Shown: positions 22,534 to 34,276 of the stretch, piece after piece | Layout of the letters: every line of letters starts with the position of its first letter | Numbering within the stretch: position 1 is the first letter of the stretch | Assembly (NCBI RefSeq): GCF_020497125.1 | Contig: NC_059074.1 | Coordinates: 191,017,415-191,081,414, forward strand | DNA: 64,000 nt | DNA from: Mauremys mutica | Lineage: Eukaryota; Chordata; Testudines; Geoemydidae | Direction: 5' to 3' | Position numbers and translations under genes: made by a program | The notes under the pieces: generated by a model | The model's input: only the letters and a program-made list of their open reading frames with translations | Told to the model about the DNA's origin: nothing | The model's database searches: none

Positions 22534-23439
22534 AGATCAGTGGGAGCATAATTAAATCCAATACTGTAGAAGCTTGATTTTTAAACTTGTGTGCCTAACT
22601 TCAAGCACTCAGGTGCCTGAAATGGGTATTTAAGTGGGTGCTTATAACACCCACAGATCACACTTACATCAACATCTCTGAAAAATCATGCCCAAGGTGT
22701 CAAGTTAGTGTTTAAAAATTGAGGCACCCAGAGATCAGTGACCTCTTTTGAAAATTTGGCTGGAGGGCATCAGGTGGCTAAATCAGATCTCATTGCCTCA
22801 TTTTAGGCACCGTGTTACAAAGTTGGGCTCTTTGGTATGATCTGCCAATGTTCTTCCCTTTTAGGACCATACCACCTAGATAGGTTCACAAAACTTCTAC
22901 AGATGTCAGAGGACATGGGCATACCAGACACCAGCATAAAGGTTCTTAGCAGGTGAAATTATCTTCATTTATACTCATGTGGACCCTACACCTCAGGGGT
23001 TTATGTTGTAAAACTTTTTTTTGGTGGAGTTTGCTGCTGATGTAAAACACACCCATTAAGATTACCCTGCACACCAATAAAAGATAGTTAGCTTGATAAT
23101 TTAAACAAATTACCTGGTCCTGACTTCAGTCAGAAATGAATGCTTCAGTAGTACATCTAATACGTTTCTTCTGTATTGTTATACAGTTCTGCATTGTACT
23201 GCTGCAGCCATCTAAATGACTGTGTATGAGAGACAAATAGGTCATTCGACAACTATTTAAATACTTTCTATATTAATGAACACATTAACATGGAGTTAAC
23301 ACACCTTGCCGCCTGTCTATGGTAGCACTGTAGAACCCCTTCAGTTGTTTTATGCATTTATTTTGGTGAAAATGCTGAACTGTTGAAACAACTTGTGGAG
23401 CTTATATTGGATAACAATAGTAAAGGAAACTTACATCAT
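22534..23439. other. Intergenic, possible ancient repeat
   Basis: 22590-22820 (GTGCCTAACTTCAAGCACTC, CATTTTAGGCACC) looks like an old interspersed repeat but could not be named. No gene. Confidence 0.35.
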
Positions 23440-23571
23440 ATCCTGTTTCAGCAGCTCGTGTGTACTATGATTTTGGAATTATGATGGGGAAGATCTATGA
23501 CCTGTGTTACACAGGAGGTCAGACTGGATGATCACAATGGGTCCCTTCTGGCCTTAGAATCTACAAATATG
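23440..23571 (+). repeat. CR1-like 3' tail fragment
   Basis: Ends GGTCAGACTGGATGATCACAATGGGTCCCTTCTGGCC, resembling the 3' tail shared by CR1 LINEs and CR1-tailed SINEs. It directly abuts another CR1 fragment in the opposite orientation. Confidence 0.5.
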
Positions 23572-23625
23572 TCATAGAATCATAGATTATTAGGGTTGGA
23601 AGGGACCTCAAGAGATCATCTAGTC

Positions 23626-25170
23626 CAGGGGTCTCAAACTCAAATGACCCCGAGGGCCGCATGAGGACTAGTGCATTGGCCCGAGGGCCGCATCACTGAC
23701 ACGCCCCCTTGCTGCCCCTGGCCCCACCCCCAATCCACCCCTTCCATGAGGCCCCGCCCCTGCCCTGTCTCTTCTCCACCTCCTCCCCTAAGCGCGCGCA
23801 GTTTTAATAAATATATACACTCAGTAATGCACCTCACTCAAAGGACAAAACACGCACTTAGATTTACTGCCTAAGGCTCTGGGAGGGAGTTTGGGTGGGG
23901 GAGGGGGTCTGGATGCAGGCTCTGTGCTCGATGCAGGCTCCAGGCTGCGGCAGGGGGTGGGGGTGCAGGCTTTGGGACGGAGTTTGGGGATAGGAGGGAG
24001 TGCAGGGGTGAGGGCTGTGGGGCTGAGGGCGAGGGGTACATGATGCAGGAGGGGGCTCAGGGCTAGGGAAGAGGGTTGGGCTGTGGGGTGAGGGCTGTGG
24101 ATGAGGGGTTCATGATGCGAGGGGGCTCAGGGCTAGGGAAGAGGGTTGGGCTGTGGGGTGAGGGCTGTGGATGAGGGGTTCATGATGCGAGGGGGCTCAG
24201 GGCTAGGGAAGAGGTTTGGAGTGTGGGGTGAGGGCTGTGGATGAGGGGTTCATGATGTGGGGGCGCTCAGGGCTGGGGCAGAGGATTAGGGTGCGGGGGG
24301 ATGAGGGGTTCATGATGTGGGGGTGCTCAGGGCTGGGGCAGAGGATTAGGGTGCGGGGGGATGAGGGCTCAGGGCTGGGGCAGAGGATTAGGGTGCGGGG
24401 GGATGAGGGCTCAGGGCTGGGGCAGAGGATTAGGGTGTGGGGGGATGAGGGCTCTGGCTGGGGCTGAGGATTAGGGTGCAGGGGGATGAGGGGTTCATGA
24501 TGTGGGGGTGCTCAGGGCTGGGGCTGAGGATTAGGGTGCGGGGGGAATGAGGGCTCTGGCTGGGGCTGAGGGTTTGGGGTTGGAGAGGCTCAGGGTAAGG
24601 GAAGCCTGCCTTGCCAGTACTGGCGGAGGGCAGGCACTAGGACCCTGCACCCTAATCCTCAGCCCCAGCCAGAGCCCTCATCCCCCCGCACCCTAATCCT
24701 CTGCCCCAGCCAGAGCCCTCATCCCCCCACACCCTAATCCTCTGCCCCAGCCCTGAGCGCTTCCCTTCCCCCCCCCCCAGCCCGGCCCCGGCGGGTCCCG
24801 CTTCCCTTCCCCCGGCCCGGCCCCGGCGGGTCCCGCTTTCCCCCCCTCCTTACCCGAGCGCGTCTCCGGCGGTCCCGCTCAGAGCCGCGTGGTGAGGGGG
24901 CGGGGCTGGGAGCTCCACGCCGAGCGCAGCGCTCAGCCCAGAGCTCCCAGCCCCGCCCCCTCCCCACGCGGCTCGGATCGGGGCGGGGCTCAGGCGCTCG
25001 GACGGAGACTCGGCGCTCTATGCGCCGAGGCTCCAGGAGAGGGGCGGAGGCGGGAGCCTCCGCTTTTCTCTTGGGGGCCCCTGCGGAGCTCCCCTGGGGA
25101 GCTCCGCGGGCCGCAGGGAAGAGCTCCGCGGGCCGCATGCGGCCCGCGGGCCGCATGTTTGAGACCCCTG
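23626..25170. mobile_element. hAT-type element, 1,545 bp, with minisatellite interior
   Basis: Perfect 14-bp inverted ends (CAGGGGTCTCAAAC ... GTTTGAGACCCCTG) and a perfect 8-bp duplication ATCTAGTC at 23618-23625 and 25171-25178. It also has subterminal GGGCCGCAT blocks at both ends. The interior has tandem repeats (24006-24580), an inverted set of the same motif (24640-24760) and a very CpG-rich right part (24770-25165). No transposase is recognisable; it is a non-autonomous hAT of the CAGGGGT end class. Confidence 0.85.
24006..24580. repeat. G-rich tandem repeat inside hAT
   Basis: Two scales are seen. A unit of about 70 bp (GGGTTCATGATG ... GGGCTCAGGGCT ... GAGGGTTGGG) is repeated at about 24090-24300. 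A shorter unit built on GGGGCAGAGGATTAGGGTGC and GGGGGATGAGGGCTC runs at 24280-24560. The complementary form (ACCCTAATCCTC, CCCAGCCAGAGCCCTC) follows at 24640-24755, so the two could pair. Confidence 0.85.
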
Positions 25171-25202
25171 ATCTAGTCCAACCCCCTGCTCAAAGCAGGA
25201 CA

Positions 25203-26389
25203 CCTATTGCAGAAATTGAGGTTTCAAACCTTTGTTACCTGTCAGCTCTGTATTCTTGGGGAACCAGGGTGCAGTACCCAGCCTGTTTGACTCATGAAAG
25301 ACCTCCCCCTGCCCCAGCCTCTGCTTGAACCAAAGCCGATCAGAAGAAAGACTTACAAAAAACAGCGAAAAGGCAGTGGGAGACACACCTAAACTCCTCT
25401 GGACAAGAGTGACAGGGTTAAGGAAACTCCCCTAGCCTCATTTGCATTAAAGATGGGACAGGGAGGCATCTCTATTAGCATACAGAATGGAGAACAGAGA
25501 TTCCAAGGCAAGAACCGCGCAGAACTCCGGGACCAGAAAAGCAGGGAAGCATTGCATCATGGGGGAATCTCTGCTCCAGATGTTAATGAACCCACGCCTG
25601 CACCCACCCAGCTCAGTAGTTATCAGACCAATTCTAGTAATAAATCCTTTATTGGTATCCAAAATATTAAAGCTACCTAAGTGCATTGTGAGCTCCCTCA
25701 AACGAACATCACCCATAGCCAGGAATTATCAGTTCCTATTGTCTAGCCTGAACACAACAACTTTGGTATTCTCCCTTGAGCCATCAGTTTACCCATAAAC
25801 AAATCTAGTGTTCTCCCCTGACCCATTGTTCTTTCCCTGCAAAAACCATACCCACACTCAAGTAAGGGTTCTGATGCCTGGATCCAACATCTGCATCAGT
25901 TCCATTGGGACTTCATGTTCTCCTGAGTGATCGTGCTGGGGGCTCTGCCTGTCTCCAGCACTCTAGACCCTCAGCTACCACCACCACCTGGGAACCGCAA
26001 TCAATTCAAGCTTCAGGGAGTTGTGAGAACCCATCTCTCTCTCTAGATAGAGCCTTCTGATCCTGACTTATGTGATGAGTTATAGGTTTCTAAACCTGAC
26101 TTTTATAATCAAATTTAAGTTAGATTTAATATTATAACTTTTTTGTTTATTTGGCTCCCCTATGGTTATTACCTGGCAATAAATAACATTTATGGTTAAG
26201 CTGGTTGCTTCTCTCTCTCTCTCCCCTTGTGGTTTTTTTTTTATTTTTTTGGCTTCCTCATTCACTCTGCAGCAACGCTCCTCGTACCTAAGCTAAAGAT
26301 CTGTGCAGCACCCAAAAATCCTGCAGGGTTTGCTCATCGAGTGGGTTACTACCAGAACAATTGTAATGTGAAAGTGGGGATAGGATGTG
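25203..26389. mobile_element. Unclassified LTR-like stretch
   Basis: Contains AATAAA signals (for example about 25640 and 26179), a CT repeat (26208-26224) and text I recognise as moderately repetitive in turtles. I cannot place both ends or a target duplication. No coding region recognised. It could be an old LTR or several fused fragments. Confidence 0.25.
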
Positions 26390-26640
26390 CTGAACCTGGG
26401 ACATATGAGGGTGGCAGATTGAAAGTGCTGCTTGACCAAGCCTGCTCAGGCATACTCTATTCCGGTGCGGTGCCCATGGCATATGAAGGTGGCAGCTTGG
26501 AGGTGCTGTTCGACCCAGCCTGCTGAATCCAAGGGCCTATGAGGATGATAGCTTGGAAACGCTGCTCAATGCAGCCTACTCAGTCCAGGGACATATAAGG
26601 GGTCATCTTGGGAGTGCTGATTAACCTGGTCCTCTCAGAC
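26390..26640. repeat. Degenerate tandem repeat, about 60-70 bp unit
   Basis: Four units share the order CATATGAGG, GGCAGCTTGGA, GTGCTG, GACC, GCCTGCTCAG, at about 26398, 26475, 26535 and 26588. They are diverged from each other, so the array is old. Its relation to the LTR-like stretch upstream is unknown. Confidence 0.65.
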
Positions 26641-26644
26641 ACAC

Positions 26645-26672
26645 ACTGTTAGAGAGAGAGAGAGAGAGTGTG
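26645..26672. repeat. (GA)n microsatellite
   Basis: About nine GA dinucleotides followed by TGTGTT. Confidence 0.9.
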
Positions 26673-27264
26673 TTCATCTGATTCTGGGGCTGGAAGAATC
26701 CAACCCTGGGAAACCTAGGTCCTGCAGGATAGCTCCATTGGGGGGAACCTGCAGAAGGAAGAAGTAGAGCTCCATATAAGAACACAAGTGACACAAGCAG
26801 TACATTGATAGAATTACAGAACCCCCCCGCCCCCAGAGGAGTAACTCTAATAAATGAGCATACCCCAAAGTAACGGGCAAATCTGGTAACACCATATACA
26901 ATGTTCCCTTCCTATGAGTATTTTAATATGTGAGAACAGTGAGGATGGGTTTTTCAGGAATTCAGCACCAAGCTAATGAAGACAATTGCTTCTCATTTTC
27001 AGTACCATTCCCTTTTCTTCCCACCCTGTTCTCTCTCCAATAAATCCTATTACTTCTACTCCCAACACCTTCCCAGCCTCTGAACTGAGCACCAGAAAAG
27101 CCCAAGTGGCCAGTTTAATGCTAGACTCTTTCCAAATGCTGTTGGCTGTCTACTGCATACATCTAGTACCCTAATCAGCATGGTATCTAAACTTCCCTCC
27201 AACTCCTGGTCTCACCTCCCAACATAACTACTGGCCCCTAGTCCAAGGGTTAGGTTAAGAACTG

Positions 27265-28275
27265 GTAGGTGGAAAAGGCATAGAACTATAGGACTAGAAA
27301 GGACCACAAGAGTCATCTAGTCTAACCCGTTGCCAAGATGCAGGATTTGTTGTATCTAAACCATCCAAGACAGATGGCTCTCCAGCCTCTTTTTGAAAAC
27401 CTCCAGTGAAGAAACTTCCACAACCTGCCCAAGGCGTCTGTTCCATTGTTCTACTGTTCTTAGAGTTAGGAAGTTTTTCCTGAGATTTAACCTAAATCTG
27501 CTATGTTGTAGTTTGAACCCATTGCCTCTTGTCCTCTGTAGCAAAAGAGAGCAACTTTTCTTCATCTTTTTTGTGCAGCCTTTCAAGTATCTGAAGACTA
27601 CTATCATATCCCCCCTTAATCTCCTCTTTTCTAAACTACACATACCCGTTCCTTCAGCCTTTGCTCATATGGCTTGCATTCCATCCCTCTGATCATCTTT
27701 ATTGCTTGCCTCTGGATCCTTTCCGGTTTCTCTACACAATCTCTACACAGTTTCTCTATACATTGGTGAAATTAAACACACTACTCCAGCTGAGGTCTAA
27801 CTAGGACCCAGTACTATCACTTCCTGTAACTTGCATGCTATGCCTCTGTTAATGCAACCTAAAATAGCATTTGCTTTTTTTGCAACAGCATTGCATTGCT
27901 GACTCACATTGAGGTTGTGATCCACCACAGCTCCCAGATCCTTCTTAGCAATGCTGCTGCCAAGCCAGTTTCCCCCATTCTGTATTTGTGCATTTGGTTT
28001 TTCTTCCATAAGGATAGCACCTTACATTTGTCTTTGTTGTCTAGAGCCCAGTTCTCCAATGTATCAAGATCCCTCTGAATTTTAGCTCTATCCTCCAAAG
28101 TATTGGCAACCTCCCCCTAGATTTGTCATCTGCAAACTTGAGCAGCACGCTCTCTATTCCTACATTCAGGTCATTAATAAATATATTAAACAACAGTGGA
28201 CCCACAACAGCTCCCTGTGGAACCTCACTTGAGCCCTCTCTCCAATCTGACAACCTTCCATTAATAGTTATAGCA
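27265..28275 (-). mobile_element. CR1 LINE 3' portion
   Basis: On the minus strand two pieces of CR1 reverse transcriptase C-terminal region are visible. 28041-28253 reads VPQGAVVGPLLFNIFINDL then KFADD (the LINE polymerase box). 27356-27643 reads GDMIVVFRYLKGC..., LRKNFLTLRTVEQWN and LEVFKKRLE, the typical CR1 C-terminal end. The 3' end lies at about 27267 (TAGAAAGGACC...ATCTAGTC on the plus strand). Frames are broken; dead 5'-truncated copy. Confidence 0.85.
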
Positions 28276-29751
28276 TCATGACAGCAATACGGTGGATGGC
28301 TTCCAAGCAGCAGGGAGCAAATCCCGCCTTGCCTACTCCAAGCAGTTGAAACCCTCCCTCATCCCTCGTATAGTATCCCCTAACAGCCTCCCGAAACCCT
28401 AGAAATGAATGGAGTTCTCAGCAGTCATCCACCAGCTAGTTACTTGTTTCTCTGTGAAGAGTCTGTGTGTCTCCCTTTACATGGCTATTAAAGATATTAA
28501 GTTGCTAAAGAGAGTAATATAATCATAGAAAAAGATACAGAACTACAAACATAAGAGGGGAAGTGTGGAGTTTGCTGTCTAGTTATTACTGGAATATTTA
28601 TTTGTACTTAAAGCATTTTCAAAAAATAAAAATTGTAGCAACTTTCAGTTCAGCAGATAATGTGATTTTTTTTTTTACAGCTGATTGGATTTAGATCTCT
28701 CTAAGTAGTAAACACTGTTTAGTTTAAATTAATCTGATGATCAATTTTCCTGATTTTGGGGGAAAATTTAGGTTAGGGTGATAAAGAAACCTTAATTTTC
28801 AACTATGCCCAGCACTCAGCATAAAGACCTAGAAACAGATATAAAGGTGAGCTGAAAAATGTTAGTTGATAGAATCCCAAACAATAAATTACATTTTAAA
28901 TACATCTATTTAATGTATACTGTCAGTGAAGTCATACCTTATTTACTAAGCCCAGGGTATTTGAATTGCAGTCCTTCAGTTCTCTTGTAAAAGAGTGGTT
29001 GGTGTCACTATCGTAGCATAGCAGAACTAAAGTGACAAGAAACACTACTTTTAAAAAAATAAACTAAAGTGAGTGGAAACAGGCAAGTGAGACAGGAGTT
29101 AACTGTCCATGGATCAAAAACCAAAACAAAAAACAGCGATGCAGGTTCTTACTGCTATAATATTTCTGCTGTTCCAGTCTTTTCATCAGAGTAGACACAG
29201 CTGGATAATGTTTTTGTGAAAACCAAGAGTCCATCACTGACGAAACATAAGAAACATTTCTGTGAGCAAAGCTAGATTTGAATCAGTCTCCAACAGGGAA
29301 ATGTCAGTATATTAACCCAAGATACTTTTGATTCACCCAGTCCAGAAATCCACTATTTCAACAGACACAGTCCTAAGACAAGAGAAATATTTGTACTAAT
29401 AGTTTCACAGGTTTTTTTGGATGGTAGAAGAACTGAAAAGGATGATAAAGGCTGAGAAGCCCAAAATTTGATGCTTAAAATTTGCTTTCAAAATAACTCC
29501 TTAAAATGTGGTTATATAGTTTGAATGACATTAAAAATAGCATTGTGAGGGTAAATCCCATTACCCAGAACAACCCCATTGCCTTCACTAGAGTTAGTAC
29601 AGATTGGACACCTGTGAACAGTCGCGAGGCACAAAAAACCAAATGCAGCTCACTCTCCCAGAGCTATTTTGGCAAAGAGACATCAGTCACTACAGTCAAC
29701 AGATGCAACTCTGAACACAGGAACTGCAGTTGCTGAGTAAGAAAAACCGAT
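28276..29751. other. Intergenic, no gene recognised
   Basis: AT-rich with no conserved exon. The 76-codon frame at 29506-29736 (+) has no visible domain. Confidence 0.4.
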
Positions 29752-29763
29752 GACTGACCTTCC

Positions 29764-30018
29764 GTAACTCTTGTTCTTCAAGATGTGTTGCTCAGGTAGA
29801 CTCCATGATAGGTATGTGTGTGCCGCATGCACAGTTGCCAGAGATTTCCCCCTCAATGGTATCCATTGGGCTGACCCCCTGGAGTCGTGTGCATATGCAT
29901 AAGGGGTGCCACAGAGCCACGCCCTCTCAGTTCCTTTCTGCCGATACCTCCGTCAGAGTGGTAGGAGGGTGGGTCATGGAATAGACATGAACACCACATC
30001 TCGAAGAACAACAGTTAC
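29764..30018. repeat. Fold-back end of DIRS copy 3
   Basis: Arms 29764-29805 and 29975-30018 are inverted copies (GTAACTCTTGTTCTTCAAGA against TCTCGAAGAACAACAGTTAC), the same architecture as 9381-9650. Confidence 0.7.
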
Positions 30019-30870
30019 AAAAGGTTAGTAACCATTTTTTCTTCAAGTGCTTGCTCATGTCCATTCCCTGCTAGGTGACTCACAAGCAGTACCCCTGGAG
30101 GTGGGCTCGAAGTTCCTGGATGTGCTGACTGCAACACTGTTCTCCCGAAACTGGCATTGTCACGGCCCTGTTGGTTGATGGCATAGTGGGACGCAAAGGT
30201 AGGAACCGACAACCAGGTTGCAGCTTTGCAGATGTCCTGGATTGGTACCCGTGTAAGGAATACTACTGACAAAGCATGGGCACTTGTGGAATGAGCGGTC
30301 ATAATGGATGGAGGCAGAACGTTCACCTGTTTGTAGCAAGCTCGGATAGAAGTGGTTATCCCAGACAAAATTCTCTGGGTTGACATGGGTAGCCCTCTCA
30401 TCTTTTCTGCTACTGCTACAAAGAGTTGCGGAAGGGCTTAGTTCCCTCAATATAAAAGGCGAGGGCTCGCCTACTATCCAGCATACGAAGCTAACATTCC
30501 TCAGAGGTCTTGTGAGGTTTTGGGAAGGAGACAGGTAGAAAAATGACCTGGTTGCTGTGGAATTGCGACACCATCTTTGGTAGGAAGGCCAGATGGGGGC
30601 ACAGTTGGACCTTGTCCTTGAAGAACACTATGTAGGGTGGTTCTGACATAAGGGCTTTGATCTCAGAGACCCTGCTGTCTGAGGTGATTGCCACCAGAAG
30701 GGCGACCTTCCAGGAGAGAAGCATTAGGGAGCAGGATGCTAATGGCTCAAAGAAGGATGTGTGAGCCTCAACAGGACCAGGTTTATGTCCCATGGGGGGC
30801 TTGGTTTGTGAACCTGAGGATAGAGTCTTTCCTTGAGAAATCAGACTGTCATCTCATGGGAGAACACTGA
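30015..30870 (-). pseudogene. DIRS copy 3 tyrosine recombinase
   Basis: Two frames, 30491-30793 and 30015-30401. The first has ITSDSRVSEI (first catalytic Arg region) and EPPYIVFFKDKVQL. The second has STQRILSGI, RACYKQVNVLPP, AHSTSAHAL and FASHYAINQQGRD. The expected His-x-x-Arg is His-Ser-Thr-Ser here, so the second catalytic Arg appears lost, while His and the SHY tyrosine remain. A frame change separates the halves. Family role: recombinase for integrating circular element DNA. Confidence 0.75.
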
Positions 30871-31261
30871 TCTGCAACTCACTGGAGGGTGATATGGGCA
30901 CTAAATGAACTTTAATAGATGCGTGTGTCAGACCTTGCTGCTTTAAGTGGAGCAGATAGTCCAAGATAGAGTGAAGAGAAGATCAAGATGGAGAGAGATC
31001 CCATTCAGAGGCCCAACAAGTGAAACATTTCCACTTGGCCAAGTAGGTAGCCCTGGTGGAAAGCTTTCTACTACCTAGCAAGACCTGTTCAGAGCATGCC
31101 TGTTCTTCAGGGTTCTGCCATGTGGCATCCATTCCGTCTGGTGCAGGACAGCGAGGTTCAGGTGAAGCAGCTGGTCGTGGTCTTGAGAAATCAGGTCTGG
31201 GTGGAGTGGGAGCAAAAGTGGAGGTGCCACTGAGAGTTCCAAGAGAGTGCTAAACCAATGT

Positions 31262-32040
31262 TCACATGGCCATGCTGGGACTATCAGAGTAACCCTCACC
31301 TTGTCCCACTTGATTTTTAGGAGGACCTTGTGAACCAAGGAGATTGGGGGAAAGGCATAGAGGAGCTCGTCTGCCCATGACAGCAGGAAAGCTGTCCAAG
31401 AGAGAGCCTGGGCTGTGTCTGCACAGTGAACAAAACTGGTGGCATTTCCTGTTCTGCTTGGTAGTGAACAGGTTCATCGGGAAGATGGATCTGGTAAGCT
31501 CCAGGTGAAGGGACCTCTTGCGGTGAGAGGGAAAGATCTTCTGAGATGATCTGGCAGCATGTTACAGGCTCGCGGGAGATGCGTTGCCTCAAGGTGAATG
31601 GCATGTTTCCCGCAGAAGTTCCACAGCCAGAGGGCCTCCTAGCACAAGGCCGAAGATCAAGTCCCTCCCTGCTTGTTGATGTAAACCATGGATGCGGTGT
31701 TCTTTGTTAGGACATGCACCACTTTGCCTGAGATCTGGGGAAGGAACATTTGGCAAACTAAGTGCACTGCCCTGAGTTCCCTGACATTTATATCTAGGGA
31801 GAGTACTTCCTGAGATTGTTGAGGTGGGCTCCCCACTGTAGGTCTCGGGTGTCCGAGACTAAGGCTACTGACGGCTGATGGGCAACAAAAGGTACCACCC
31901 TCACTACCAATCCTGGGTCTTTCCACCAGCCCAAGGAAGTGAGGACCAAAGGCAGGATCGTGCTTATTGAGTCTAAGCGGAGTCTGCTCATGGAGTAGAC
32001 TGATGCCAGCAACATCTGGAAAGGCCTGAGGCACAGCCTT
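31262..32040 (-). pseudogene. DIRS copy 3 RNase H region
   Basis: Pieces at 31794-32034, 31657-32034 and 31262-31604 include VSDTRDLQWGAHL, LTKNTASMVYINKQGG (copy 1 has MDNT, so Asp is replaced by Lys) and VHYQAEQEMPP. Several frame changes. Inactive. Confidence 0.7.
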
Positions 32041-32042
32041 GC

Positions 32043-32720
32043 CTACTGTACCACTTGAATATATGCTGCCATGTGTCCCAATAGTTTGAGGCAGACCTGA
32101 GCAGTCATTATTGGGTGGACCGTGACCTCAGATATCAGATCCGGAAGGAATGCTCTGGCTTGGGTCGAGTCAAGCACTGCCCCAATTAACTCTATTCTCT
32201 GAACTGGGACCAGAGTTGACTTTTTCTCATTTATGAACAGACCCAGCACCTGGAAAGTGGCCCAGATTGTACTAATGCTGTGCCGTACATGAGCCTGCGA
32301 CCGACCTTTGGTCAGCCAGTCATTGAGGTACGGGTAGACTTGCATGCCTCAGCGCCTGAGGAAGGCTGCTACTACCATCATACACTTTGTGAAGACCCCC
32401 ATGGCTGCTGATAGCCTGAAGGGGAGAGTAGTGAATTGGTAGTAACATTGACCCACTACAAATCTGAGGAATCTCCTGTGACCATGGAAGATAAAGATGT
32501 GGAAATAAGCGTCCTTTAAGTCAAAGATGGTGTACCAGTCTCCTGGATCCAGGAAGGGAAATGATGGAGGCCAAGGAGACAATGCAAAAAATCTCAGTTT
32601 CTTCAGCGATCTGTTGAGGCGACAGATCCAGGATGGGCCATAGGCCCCCTTTGGCATTAGGAAATACCTGGAGTAAAACCCTACCCTCTTGTCTCAGGGA
32701 ACTTCCTCTTTGGCCCCCAC
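32043..32720 (-). pseudogene. DIRS copy 3 reverse transcriptase
   Basis: Frames 32349-32657 and 32043-32345 (minus) contain FLDPGDWYTIFDLKDAYFHI (first catalytic Asp kept), HRRFLRFVVGQ.YYQFTTLPF, then VYPYLNDWLTKG where YxDD is YLND, and FLPDLISEVTVHP. The catalytic second-box Asp is Asn, as in copy 1. Confidence 0.75.
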
Positions 32721-33098
32721 ATTTCAGAGGAATTGCACCTTCTGGGCAATGAGTTGCTCGTGAGACAGGTCCCTGAAGATGGACTGGGGTGTGGGGTGGA
32801 ACAGTGATGGATGAAAATTGAAGGGTGTAACCGGACTGCTACTGTACTCAGGACCCAATGGTCTGAAGTTATATATGACCACGCTGGGCTGAAAACAAAG
32901 GAGGGAGCGGATCTGGATTGGAGACTAGTGTATAGCCCTCGGGTGCACCTTCAAAAGGTCTGCTTGGCTCCACCGGAGTATCTGTGGAAGGGTGGGTTTG
33001 GCATCATTTGTAACCCTACCCGTTTCTTTTGTAGGGCTCCTGCCTGGAAGGCTCCGTGAACCTGGAAGGCTGCTGGGGCCTAAAGTGCTTCCTGGAAG

Positions 33099-34276
33099 CT
33101 AGTGACGTGTAAAGGAAGGAAGGGCAGCCCTCGAGTGCTTGAGGCCATGAAGTTTCAAGTCAGTCTGCTCTGAAAACAGTGAGGAGCCTTCAAAAGGGGA
33201 GGTCCTGAATGGACTGCTGAACTTCATGAAATAGGCCAGAGGACTGGAGCCATGAACAACACTTCTTGGTGACTGCAGATGCCGTAGTCCTGGCCGCTGA
33301 GTCGGCCACATCCAGAGCTGCCTGAAGGGAGGTTCTGGTCACACTCTTGCCCTCCTCCAGGATGGCCATGAACTTCTGCCTCAACTCCTGTGGGAGGAAG
33401 TCCTTAAATGTGGACAATGAGTCCCATAGATTAAAATTGTACCTCCCCAGCAAAGCCTGCTGGTTGGAGATACATAACTGGAGGTTGCCTGTTGAATAAA
33501 CCTTTCATCCAAAAAGGTGTAGTCTCTTAGCGTCTTTGTTCTCGGAGATAGCTCTTGACTGCCCCTGCCTGTCCCGTTCATTTGCTGCCGACACTACCAA
33601 GGACCCTGAGGGTAGGGCAAATAAAGGTATTTGAACTCACTTGCCAGTACACAGTATTTCTTCTTTGCCCTCTTTGAGGTGGGGGGCAGAGGAGGAGGAG
33701 TCTGCCACAGCATTTTGATGGGTCCCATCACCACTTTGTTGATGAGCAAGGCCACTCTGGAGGAAGAAGCTGCAGCCAGAATATCAATCTGGTTGTATGC
33801 TGACTCCTCAACTTCCAGATCCAGCTTTGCAGCAACTCTTTTCAGGAGGTCCTGGTGGGCCCTGAAATTGTCTTGAGGGAGCAGGTTACTAGGTCCTGCA
33901 ACCACCTCATCTGAATAGATGAGGAGGAGGCTTACCCTGGAGGAGGGGCTCCCTCCTCTTCCTCTGCTTCCACCACATCCATTGGGGTCACCTTCTGGAC
34001 ATCAGCAGTGGGGTCAGTACCAGAGTCAGGGTCCGGTGCTGAATGGGAAGGGCCAGTAGCCTGTCTTTTTGAGTATGAGTGGTGGGAAGGCAGGCCAGTA
34101 CCAGGGGAAGCTCCCAAGGGTTCCAGTACAGCCACTGCATCAGTATCAAAGTCCGGTGGAGTGTAGGTTTTGGGTGGACAGAAAGATTCCTCTTCGGACT
34201 GTGAAGAGGAGCAGTACCCGCTTCTGCCTCCAGGCGGTGTCAGGGATCCGGGGACCAGCAGCAGATTGATGATCAT
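33099..34276 (-). pseudogene. DIRS copy 3 gag-like region, N-terminus deleted
   Basis: Minus-strand pieces at 33932-34276 (acidic VVEAEEEEGAPPPG, as in copy 1), 33594-33905, 33381-33581, 33190-33453 (NLWDSLSTFKDFLPQE) and 33099-33311. The Cys-motif segment present in copies 1 and 2 is absent because of the internal deletion near 34560. Confidence 0.65.

Larger units (their letters stand above)
23572..25202 (-). repeat. CR1 LINE 3' end split by a hAT insertion
   Basis: 23572-23625 (CATAGAATCATAG ... GGGTTGGAAGGGACCTC ... ATCTAGTC) continues at 25171-25202 (ATCTAGTCCAACCCCCTGCTC). Removing the hAT and one copy of its 8-bp duplication restores a continuous CR1 3' end in reverse orientation. Confidence 0.8.

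Noticed and set aside
24006..24580. CRISPR-like array
   Set aside because: Repeats are contiguous G-rich minisatellite units without unique spacers, in an animal genome.
24734..25156. 140-codon Arg/Ala/Gly-rich frame (-) and overlapping frames (+)
   Set aside because: CpG-rich part of a hAT; low-complexity composition, no conserved domain, frames open in both directions.
1..29000. Exons of XPO1, expected by synteny beyond FAM161A
   Set aside because: No conserved exon was recognised. The gap between the two genes is large in other vertebrates, so XPO1 probably lies left of the window.
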